5,464 nucleotides of DNA from Planctomycetaceae bacterium (GTDB taxonomy: Bacteria; Planctomycetota; Planctomycetia; Pirellulales; Thermoguttaceae), in contig JAITAZ010000274.1 in assembly GCA_031283825.1 (NCBI GenBank), forward strand, positions 1-5,464. Direction: 5' to 3'. A program made the translations under genes and the position numbers. Under the pieces are notes generated by a model, which worked only from the letters and a program-made list of their open reading frames with translations, did no database searches and was not told the DNA's origin. This document shows, piece after piece, positions 1 through 5,176 of this stretch; position 1 is the first letter of the stretch, and each line of letters begins with the position of its first letter.

Positions 1-46
1 AAAGGTCGCGTTGGCGTTAGCCGATGGTAAATCTGAATTGATTTTA
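1..46 (+). repeat. Two-hairpin repeat module, copy A (cut by the window edge)
   Basis: The first nine bases, AAAGGTCGC, are the right arm of a hairpin seen whole at 2200-2222. A second small stem follows: TTGGC (11-15) and GCCGA (20-24) around the loop GTTA. The same order, AAAGGTCGCG plus a short variable stem, recurs at 2214-2237 and 4836-4860. After the stems, copies A and C both run through AT-rich sequence into GGGARCTTCTAAAAAC and then ATTAACCA. The left part of this copy lies outside the window, so its full extent is unknown. Confidence 0.7.
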
Positions 47-205
47 GGGAACTTCTAAAAACTCGTTTTTTTATTAACCACAGAGAACACAGAGTTCACA
101 GAGAGAATATTTTTTAAAACATTAAATTAAATTTTGATTCAAATTAAAATTTTCTCTGTGTTCTCTGTGTCCTCTGTGGTTTAAAATTAATTTTTAGAGA
201 TTCCC
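47..205. repeat. Imperfect palindrome of CACAGAG type with CTTCTAAAAA ends
   Basis: The outer ends are inverted: GGGAACTTCTAAAAA (47-61) against TTTTTAGAGATTCCC (191-205). Inside them AACCACAGAGAACACAGAG at 76 onward pairs with CTCTGTGTCCTCTGTGGTT ending at 181, so the arms run roughly 76-108 and 149-182 around an AT-rich centre. There is no coding potential. It is probably a non-autonomous, MITE-like or structured repeat. The same outer end sequence occurs at 4881-4899 and, inverted, at 5191-5206, where it encloses different internal repeats. Confidence 0.75.
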
Positions 206-218
206 AATATTTAAAATC

Positions 219-432
219 GTGAACGGTTACAACAAAATTAAAGCCAAAGATAATTTTTTGGGGGGACAAAATTTAAAGAAAAAAATTTCTCTTTTTAAAA
301 AGCTGTTTTTTTCTTTTGAGTCGTTAATCATGGTTTTTAAATTAGTGTGTCCCCAGTGTCCCCTAAGTCCCCTTTGTCTCCAATGTCCCCCAAAAAAATA
401 ATATGGTTTTTAAAAAAACCGTGAACGGTTAC
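219..432. repeat. Repeat block bounded by direct repeats of GTGAACGGTTAC
   Basis: The 12-mer GTGAACGGTTAC occurs at 219-230 and again at 421-432. Each sits in a small potential stem (AAYCG, loop TGAA, CGGTT), with C-G in one copy replaced by a T·G wobble in the other. Between them ATTTTTTGGGGGGACA (253-268) is inverted at 384-399 with one mismatch. The direct repeats could be a target-site duplication or a conserved repeat end; the sequence does not decide. A 60-codon GTG-start reading frame falls here but comes from the repeats and is not called a gene. Confidence 0.6.
348..392. repeat. Tandem array of five 9-nt TGTCCCCNN units
   Basis: Five consecutive 9-base units can be read: TGTCCCCAG, TGTCCCCTA, AGTCCCCTT, TGTCTCCAA, TGTCCCCCA. 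The last unit is also the right arm of the inverted repeat in the surrounding block, so the array may have grown from that arm by slippage or unequal exchange. It gives the Cys/Pro-rich tail of a spurious reading frame. Confidence 0.7.
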
Positions 433-535
433 CAAAATTTTTTATTCGAATTATTCTCGATTATTTTGTTGATTACAGTCCCAAGATGTCCTTGTTTAAA
501 AGTCAATATTTTTTGAAAAAAATTTTTTGGCACAA

Positions 536-586
536 GGAAATTTCTAAAAACTGATATATTACTAAAAATTGGTTTTTATAAATTCC
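536..586. repeat. Small hairpin with TTTCTAAAAAC-like arms
   Basis: GGAAATTTCTAAAAACT (536-552) faces GGTTTTTATAAATTCC (571-586) as an imperfect inverted repeat with an AT-rich loop. The arm resembles the CTTCTAAAAACT ends at 50-62 and 4884-4896, so this may be a decayed or minimal member of the same family. The match is partial. Confidence 0.45.
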
Positions 587-812
587 TGCGAGGTTAATTG
601 TCTCTATTGACATTCTGTTTGCCGCGTATAAGATGTTTCCGTTGTCGGGGAAGATAGGTTGCAAGCGGCGGCGTGAAAAATTCAATTGGAATTAGAGCGG
701 CGGCGGTAACTGAAAGTTCAAGCGTGAACAGTTTAAGTTATCTTTTAAATTATCTTCGGGAACATTTCATAACAACTCTCGCATTAGAATTGTAAACGGA
801 ACTAAGGAATGA
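587..812. other. Intergenic stretch upstream of the serpin gene
   Basis: No reading frame here looks real; the 60-codon minus-strand frame at 503-685 has no recognisable motif and overlaps the 536-586 hairpin. Two copies of AGCGGCGGCG lie at 664-673 and 696-705, a local GC-rich island in AT-rich sequence. A tandem pair of 12-mers, TTTAAGTTATCT and TTTAAATTATCT, occupies 732-755. No convincing sigma-70 promoter was found, although the serpin promoter should lie between here and position 890. Confidence 0.5.
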
Positions 813-838
813 GTTTGATTTGCGTTTTACAATCAAAC
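813..838. promoter_or_regulatory. Perfect 8-bp inverted repeat upstream of the serpin, possible operator
   Basis: GTTTGATT (813-820) and AATCAAAC (831-838) are perfect inverted arms separated by 10 bases, the geometry of a dimeric regulator site or a small RNA hairpin. It starts 87 bases before the serpin ATG. The left arm and spacer include TTGATTTGCGTTTTAC (815-830), which recurs with one mismatch at 2560-2575 upstream of the ureohydrolase. No factor can be named. Confidence 0.35.
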
Positions 839-887
839 GGCTCTTATCGAAATTCAACGCGGGCAGTTCAAAAAACTTACGAAGGAT

Positions 888-892
888 AGGAG
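888..892 (+). promoter_or_regulatory. Shine-Dalgarno site of the serpin gene
   Basis: AGGAG ends 7 bases before the ATG at 900, an ideal spacing, and a second GGA lies just upstream (884-886). It supports this start and contrasts with the two downstream genes, which show no such site. Confidence 0.75.
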
Positions 893-899
893 TATCTCA

Positions 900-2066
900 A
901 TGAAAAGTCAATTGTTTCAGAATATAACTACAGAAATCGCGATTGTTGCAATTTTGTTTGCGTCGATTGTAATTTCGTCGTCTGTTTTGGCGTCGGATCA
1001 ATTTACGTTATTTCGTAATGCCGCGTCAGACAAGGCGAAAGACAACATTTCTATTTCGCCTTACGGAGCTAATTTAGCAATTGCGTTAGTAGCACCGGGA
1101 ACGAAAGGCGAAACAGAAAAAGAATTGAAATCGTTGCTCGGATACGACAACGATATTAGCCAGTTAGCTGAATCGTTTAAAATCGTCGAGTACGCCAAAG
1201 ACGGATCGCCTTTGAAAACGGCTACTTCGCTTTGGATTCAGCAAGGTTTTAATGTCTTGCCGGATTTCATAGAAACGGCAAAAAAGAATTTCAGCTCTGA
1301 AATCGTTAATGTTGATTTCCAGTTAAATCCAACTAACGCTTGTAATAGCATAAACGAATGGGTTGACAGAAATACAAATTCAAAAATTAAAAAACTTTTT
1401 GAAAAAGTCGATTCGAACAATCGAGTAATTGCTATTTCGGCTATTTATTTTCTTGCCGAATGGCAGAGAAAGTTTAAAACTAATGAAACAAAGGAAGACG
1501 ACTTCACGTTATTAAATGGCAAAAATAAAAAAGTCCAGATGATGCGAAATTCAAAAGTACATTTTAATTACGGCGCTGGACTAAACGCGCAATGGATAGA
1601 AATACCGTACAAAAATAAAGGATTCAGCGCGGTTGTGATTCTGCCGGATAAAGAAGTTGATCCGTCTGATGTTATTGCAAAGTTGACGCCGGATAATTTT
1701 AACAATACTTTAAAAACGTTAAAGTCTCAACAACTAGATGTCAAGTTGCCGAGATTTGAAGTCGAGTATAGTACGAGTTTGAAGTCGGCGTTGTCGGAGG
1801 CGGGAGTAAAAAAGATTTTCACGCCAGCCGCCGACCTTTCAGGAATCGCGTCGGGCAAAGACCTTGTTGTAAGCGATGTTATTCAAAAAGTTTATATTAA
1901 GGTCAACGAGAGCGGAACAGAAGCAGCAGCGGTTACTGGAATTGCAATAGCCACAACGTCATTGAATCCTGTGCAGCCTAAAGAGTTTTATGTTGATCGT
2001 CCGTTCATTTTCATTGTGCGCGAGGGAGACAACATACTGTTTGCAACTAAAGTTACTAATCCGTAA
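900..2066 (+). CDS. Secreted serpin (serine/cysteine protease inhibitor family)
   Basis: A complete serpin of 388 residues, close to the family's usual length plus a signal peptide. Residues 1-31 form an export signal: hydrophobic TEIAIVAILFASIVISSSVLA, with likely cleavage after VLA. Family landmarks occur in order: NISISP (49-54), GTKGETEKEL (67-76), AIYFLAEW (181-188), FEVEYSTSLKSALSEAGV (286-303), VYIKVNESGTEAAA (331-344), and the C-terminal DRPFIFIVREGDNILFATKVTNP. The hinge (E337, G339, T340, A342-A344) matches the inhibitory consensus of small residues that allow loop insertion, so an active suicide-type inhibitor is likely. Aligned by hinge spacing, P1-P1' is T353-S354; loop-length variation makes this uncertain. 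A Thr or Ala P1 argues against trypsin-like targets. Residues usual in the shutter (His, Asn, Ser) appear replaced. The gene stands alone with its own Shine-Dalgarno site. The family is certain; the target and the exact location (periplasm or outside) are inferred. Confidence 0.96.
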   Translation: MKSQLFQNITTEIAIVAILFASIVISSSVLASDQFTLFRNAASDKAKDNISISPYGANLAIALVAPGTKGETEKELKSLLGYDNDISQLAESFKIVEYAKDGSPLKTATSLWIQQGFNVLPDFIETAKKNFSSEIVNVDFQLNPTNACNSINEWVDRNTNSKIKKLFEKVDSNNRVIAISAIYFLAEWQRKFKTNETKEDDFTLLNGKNKKVQMMRNSKVHFNYGAGLNAQWIEIPYKNKGFSAVVILPDKEVDPSDVIAKLTPDNFNNTLKTLKSQQLDVKLPRFEVEYSTSLKSALSEAGVKKIFTPAADLSGIASGKDLVVSDVIQKVYIKVNESGTEAAAVTGIAIATTSLNPVQPKEFYVDRPFIFIVREGDNILFATKVTNP

Positions 2067-2159
2067 TTATTGTTACGAAAATTAAAAAAGTAACTGTCAG
2101 TTGAATAGACGCAATTAAAAAGTTAAAAAAAGTTAAAAAAATAGTAACAGTTCAGTAGA

Positions 2160-2195
2160 TAGGCAACCATCAATCAGTAGGCAATCATCAACCAG
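2160..2195. repeat. Two tandem 18-nt units beginning TAGGCAA
   Basis: TAGGCAACCATCAATCAG (2160-2177) is followed directly by TAGGCAATCATCAACCAG (2178-2195), 16 of 18 identical. Next comes GTAGGCGACC, the start of the two-hairpin module. The unit start TAGGCAAC equals the reverse complement of the right end of the 4804-5213 element (GTTGCCTA, 5205-5212), so these may be accumulated element ends. Confidence 0.75.
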
Positions 2196-2238
2196 GTAGG
2201 CGACCTTTCGCCGAAAGGTCGCGCCGGCGATAGCCGAC
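2196..2238. repeat. Two-hairpin repeat module, copy B
   Basis: GTAGGCGACC opens the module. GCGACCTTTC (2200-2209) and GAAAGGTCGC (2213-2222) form a perfect 10-bp stem with a 3-base loop. A second stem, CGGC (2225-2228) with GCCG (2233-2236) around GATA, follows at once. Copies A and C have the same layout with different second-stem sequences. No T-run follows, so it is not a standard terminator. Confidence 0.8.
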
Positions 2239-2392
2239 AATAAATCGGATGAACGCCGATAATTACCTGAACTAAGATTATTTTTCGTCGAGAAATTGCC
2301 TAAAAAAATATTACAAAAAAAAGATTTAAACCTATCTGTATAATTCACGTATTTATGCTGATAGAAATTTTAAATCGTTACAAAAAAGTTTA

Positions 2393-2452
2393 GGTGAAAC
2401 GGGATCTGGATTGCTCCCCGTCTGCCGGATTTCCGTTTCACCCCTTTTTTTT
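2393..2452 (+). terminator. Strong Rho-independent terminator
   Basis: GGTGAAACGG (2393-2402) pairs perfectly with CCGTTTCACC (2433-2442). The stem continues as ATCTGG (2404-2409) with CCGGAT (2425-2430), allowing one T·G wobble, around a loop containing CTCCCC. Eight T residues follow at 2445-2452, then C and five more T. It lies 327 bases after the serpin stop and 168 bases before the ureohydrolase ATG. It could end a long serpin 3' untranslated region or a separate small RNA starting near 2350. Confidence 0.88.
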
Positions 2453-2553
2453 CTTTTTGTTTTGAGAATTTTTGTTAAGTTAGTTATGTTTCATTTGCGT
2501 GAAAACAAATAGAAATTAGATTCTTATTAGTTTTGTTTTAATGTTAATTTCGT

Positions 2554-2582
2554 TTGAGATTGAATTGCGTTTTACGTATGAG
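2554..2582 (+). promoter_or_regulatory. Candidate sigma-70 promoter of the ureohydrolase gene
   Basis: TTGAGA (2554-2559) and TATGAG (2577-2582) are separated by 17 bases, matching 5 of 6 and 4 of 6 consensus positions. Transcription would begin about 30 bases before the ATG. The spacer holds TTGAATTGCGTTTTAC (2560-2575), shared with the serpin upstream region. Such matches arise easily in AT-rich DNA, so this is tentative. Confidence 0.3.
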
Positions 2583-2619
2583 TCAACGAGATTAGCGAAT
2601 ATTAGTAATACATAAATTT

Positions 2620-3483
2620 ATGTCGTTTTTTAGTTTGCCTAAAGAGTTATCAGATCCGGCAACAGCAAAATTTTTAGTTCAACCTATTCCTTATGAGGGA
2701 ACGGTTAGTTTCTTAAAGGGAACAATCAAAGGACCTGATGCGATTCTAGCAGTTTCTGATCAGGTGGAGCATTTCGACGAAGAGTTATTGTTTGATATGA
2801 CTCGACGCGGGGTTGCGACATTACCATCAATTCTTCCGGCGGATTCGCCTGAAGCGGAATTTGATCGTATTTATCAAGTGGTTCGCGAGCGGAATTTATT
2901 TCAGCTTGGTAGAATCCCAATTTTTCTTGGCGGCGAGCATAGTATTACTCCGCCGTTAGTTAAGATTGCTGCGGAAGTGTACGATCAAATAAGTGTCTTG
3001 CAATTTGACGCTCATGCGGATTTACGGGATTCGTACACGGGAACGAGATATTCTCATGGTTCGGCGATGCGGAGGTCGATTGAGTATGCGTCGAATCTGG
3101 TGCAGGTGGGAATTAGAAGTTTCAGTGAAGAGGAAGTTAGAGACTGCGGCGACAGAGTGAAAAATTTTATTACGCCGACGTTGCTTGTGAAAGATTATTC
3201 GTTTTGTCTTGATCAAATTTTGCACAAGTTGACGAAACAGGTTTACATTACGATTGACATTGACGCATTTGATCCATCTTTCGCGCCAGGAACGGGAACG
3301 CCGGAGCCGGGAGGTTTGTCGTGGCGGGAGGTTACGGATATTTTACGTCATGTAAGCGAGTCAAAAAATGTTATAGGAATTGACATTGTCGAGGTTGCGC
3401 CGCTTGGCGGTAACAATGTCATTACAGAATTTATGGCGGCGAGATTAGCGGGCAAACTTATGGCGTACAATTTCAACAAGTAA
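2620..3483 (+). CDS. speB: Agmatinase-family ureohydrolase
   Basis: A complete 287-residue member of the arginase/agmatinase (ureohydrolase) family. Agmatinase hydrolyses agmatine to putrescine and urea in the cytoplasm with a two-manganese centre. Every metal-ligand motif is present: GGEHS (104-108, H107), DAHADLRD (130-137, ligands D130, H132, D134) and DIDAFDPSFAPGTGTPEPGG (213-232, D213 and D215). H146 in YSHGS and E258 in DIVEVAP match the conserved active-site His and Glu. The APGTGTPEPGG stretch and the length favour agmatinase over arginase, but related members act on other guanidino substrates, so specificity is inferred. An in-frame TAG at 2593 rules out a longer start; no Shine-Dalgarno precedes the ATG. 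No arginine decarboxylase or other polyamine gene is adjacent. A hairpin 66 bases after the stop may end the transcript. The family is certain, agmatine as substrate likely. Confidence 0.93.
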   Translation: MSFFSLPKELSDPATAKFLVQPIPYEGTVSFLKGTIKGPDAILAVSDQVEHFDEELLFDMTRRGVATLPSILPADSPEAEFDRIYQVVRERNLFQLGRIPIFLGGEHSITPPLVKIAAEVYDQISVLQFDAHADLRDSYTGTRYSHGSAMRRSIEYASNLVQVGIRSFSEEEVRDCGDRVKNFITPTLLVKDYSFCLDQILHKLTKQVYITIDIDAFDPSFAPGTGTPEPGGLSWREVTDILRHVSESKNVIGIDIVEVAPLGGNNVITEFMAARLAGKLMAYNFNK

Positions 3484-3548
3484 AAGATTGAGATCAATCG
3501 CGTTGTCTAACTGTCTAATAAAATCCCAGCAATTTTTTTACTAATACT

Positions 3549-3606
3549 AAGTCGCGGAATTTTTGTAACGATAATTTTTCGTTACGATAATTTCTGCGGC
3601 TTTTCT
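3549..3606 (+). terminator. Nested hairpin downstream of the ureohydrolase, probable terminator
   Basis: An outer imperfect pair, AAGTCGCGGAATT (3549-3561) with AATTTCTGCGGCTT (3589-3602), encloses a perfect 7-bp stem, GTAACGA (3565-3571) with TCGTTAC (3579-3585). The only T-run is TTTTCT at 3601-3606. It ends 14 bases before the next ATG, so it could instead act in the leader of that gene. ACGATAATTT is also directly repeated within it. Confidence 0.45.
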
Positions 3607-3620
3607 ACAATTTTTCAATT

Positions 3621-4772
3621 ATGTTTTTTATGACTAGCAGATTTTTTTCGCGTTTATCTCAATTGATTTTATTGATGAATTTTCTCTTACTGATATTTTT
3701 TGTAACGGAAAATATTGAATTGCTTTTTGGAGAGGAGGTTGGTAATCTTAATAGAGTAAAGCAAGTTCGCAAAGTAAAAATTCTTAAAGGCGATAATTTT
3801 TACGAGGTTTATATTGACGGCGAATCTTTTGCGAGATATGTTACAGATTTTGAAGGAAATCCAATAATCTATCCAATTTACGAAAAAGGCGGCAAGTTGA
3901 TGACTCGTAGTTTTCCGATGGAGGAACGAGATGTTGTGTCGAGAGATCATTTGCATCAGAGATCGTTTTGGTTTTCTCATGGCAAGGTAAACGATTCGGA
4001 TTTTTGGGCAAATGACAAAAAATTAAAAAACGTCGGCAGGATTGAGCATCAAAAATTTATCAGAGCTGAAATGTATGACGAAACGACGGCAATTATTGTA
4101 ACAGAAAATAATTGGAGGAGTCATCAAGGTGAAATTCTTTGTAGTGATATTAGGTCATTTCGTTTTGGTGTAACGGAGTTTGACAATCGTTATATTGATT
4201 TTGACATTACGGTTACTGCAAAAGTTGACAAAGCGACTTTCTATGACACAAAAGAAGGAACTTTTGGAATCAGGGTTGCGGATTCGTTAGCGATTGATAT
4301 TGCAAGAGCAAAAAAAAATAAAGATAAAAATAAAAGTAAAGATAAAGACAAAAGTAATCAAGCCGATGTTGTTTCGACGAGTTATATTATGAATGCCGAT
4401 GGTAAATTGGATGAGGAGGCGTGGGGCAAGCGTTCTAGTTGGGTTGATTATGTTGGTCAGATTGACGATGATATTGTTGGGATTGTGGTGATGAATCATC
4501 CGACGAGTTTTCGATATCCGACGTATTGGCATGTTCGGACGTATGGTCTTTTTGCGGCGAACCCATTTGGCGAGCGAGGATTTGGAATCCGCAAAAAGCC
4601 GATGGACAATAAAAGTATTGATGGCAAAAATATTGAAGGCGGCAATTTCGTTTTGGAGCGAGGCAAATCTTTTAAATTAAGTTATCGAATAATTTTTCAC
4701 GCCGGCGACACAAAAAAAGCGTCGATTGAAGAAGAATTTAAAAAATACTCAAGCGAAAATTTAAGTAAATAA
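3621..4772 (+). CDS. DUF6807 (PF14100, 'PmoA') family protein, exported or membrane-anchored
   Basis: A complete 383-residue protein of the DUF6807 family. The old label 'methane oxygenase PmoA' is misleading, and no reaction is firmly established; the family is common in Planctomycetota and often sits near carbohydrate-degradation genes. Recognisable blocks are PIYEKGGKLMTRSFPM (85-100), DHLHQRSFWFSHGKVNDSDFW (109-129), DTKEGTFGIRVA (209-220), AWGKRSSWVDY (267-277) and HPTSFRYPTYWHVRTYGLFAANPFG (293-317). The N-terminus has R7 and R11 before a hydrophobic segment (12-28), so it is exported or anchored; the cleavage site is unclear. Residues 231-247 are a Lys/Asp/Asn-rich low-complexity insertion breaking the domain between conserved blocks. 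No Shine-Dalgarno precedes the ATG at 3621; the ATG at 3630 (M4) is an equally possible start. It stands 137 bases after the ureohydrolase with a hairpin between, so co-transcription is doubtful. The family is sure, the function unknown. Confidence 0.92.
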   Translation: MFFMTSRFFSRLSQLILLMNFLLLIFFVTENIELLFGEEVGNLNRVKQVRKVKILKGDNFYEVYIDGESFARYVTDFEGNPIIYPIYEKGGKLMTRSFPMEERDVVSRDHLHQRSFWFSHGKVNDSDFWANDKKLKNVGRIEHQKFIRAEMYDETTAIIVTENNWRSHQGEILCSDIRSFRFGVTEFDNRYIDFDITVTAKVDKATFYDTKEGTFGIRVADSLAIDIARAKKNKDKNKSKDKDKSNQADVVSTSYIMNADGKLDEEAWGKRSSWVDYVGQIDDDIVGIVVMNHPTSFRYPTYWHVRTYGLFAANPFGERGFGIRKKPMDNKSIDGKNIEGGNFVLERGKSFKLSYRIIFHAGDTKKASIEEEFKKYSSENLSK

Positions 4773-4803
4773 CTCATGTTATGCACTTGTTACCCCATAT
4801 CTG

Positions 4804-4860
4804 GTAGGCGACCGTAGGTTCGCAACCTTTCGCCGAAAGGTCGCGTTGCCGAAGGCAACG
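4804..4860. repeat. Two-hairpin repeat module, copy C
   Basis: It opens with GTAGGCGACC as copy B does, then carries a partial repeat of that start (GTAGGTTCGCAACC, 4814-4827) absent from B. ACCTTTC (4825-4831) pairs with GAAAGGT (4835-4841) around a 3-base loop. The second stem, CGTTGCC (4844-4850) with GGCAACG (4854-4860) around GAA, is a perfect 7 bp and longer than in copies A and B. It forms the left end of the 4804-5213 element. Confidence 0.8.
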
Positions 4861-4946
4861 ATAAAATGGATTCGACAATAGGGAGCTTCTAAAAACTTGT
4901 TTTTTATTAACCAATGATTTCACCGAGACGAAAACAACAATAATCT

Positions 4947-5176
4947 GTGTCCCGTTAGGGACACAATGTTGGTAGAAAGAATAAGTAATAAAACAATTGT
5001 CCCGTAGGGACAAAATGTCGGCATTTTCGGTAGAAAATAATGACGGATTAAATATTTATATTTGGTCAAAAAAACGGCGATAAAATTTGACTCAATAAAT
5101 TTGCGACATTGTGTCCCTACGGGACACTGATTTTTTACAAATATTTTCTACCAACATTGCGTCCCTAACGGGACGC
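4947..5176. repeat. Four GTCCC/GGGAC hairpins with varied, still-paired stems
   Basis: Four perfect 7-bp stems are present: GTGTCCC/GGGACAC (4947-4964, loop GTTA), TTGTCCC/GGGACAA (4997-5013, loop GTA), GTGTCCC/GGGACAC (5111-5127, loop TAC) and GCGTCCC/GGGACGC (5159-5176, loop TAAC). The outer base pairs differ yet remain complementary. The first two are followed by AATGT and GGTAGAAA; the last two are preceded by their inverses, so the set is symmetric, first with fourth and second with third. Confidence 0.85.

Larger units (their letters stand above)
2067..2619. other. Intergenic region between serpin and ureohydrolase genes
   Basis: This 553-base gap has no credible gene; the 71-codon minus-strand frame at 2133-2348 runs through repeats and lacks motifs. 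In order it holds A-rich sequence with two GTTAAAAAAA units (about 2122-2141), tandem 18-mers (2160-2195), a two-hairpin repeat copy (2196-2238), a sequence CGAGAAATTGCCTA (2289-2302) resembling the right end of the 4804-5213 element, a perfect TATAAT (2339-2344), a strong terminator (2393-2452), and the ureohydrolase promoter region. No terminator is evident directly after the serpin stop. Confidence 0.6.

Noticed and set aside
219..401. 60-codon plus-strand frame with Cys-Pro-rich end
   Set aside because: Its GTG start is part of the GTGAACGGTTAC repeat and its tail is the TGTCCCCNN array; no ribosome site or protein motif.
503..685. 60-codon minus-strand frame
   Set aside because: Overlaps the 536-586 hairpin, ends in AT-rich sequence and shows no recognisable domain.
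2133..2348. 71-codon minus-strand frame
   Set aside because: Runs through tandem 18-mers and the two-hairpin module, so the protein is a repeat translation.
3687..3980. 97-codon minus-strand frame
   Set aside because: Lies wholly antisense to the conserved DUF6807 gene; composition fits a shadow frame.
900..4772. Single operon or functional system of serpin, ureohydrolase and DUF6807
   Set aside because: A 553-base gap with a strong terminator and a 137-base gap with a hairpin separate the genes, and the proteins differ in compartment and chemistry.
4774..5013. 79-codon minus-strand frame after the DUF6807 gene
   Set aside because: Composed of the palindromic element's own repeats; no motif or ribosome site.
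4947..5176. CRISPR array suggested by repeated GTCCC hairpins
   Set aside because: The units are in two opposite orientations, unequally spaced and embedded in larger inverted repeats; no constant direct repeat with unique spacers.
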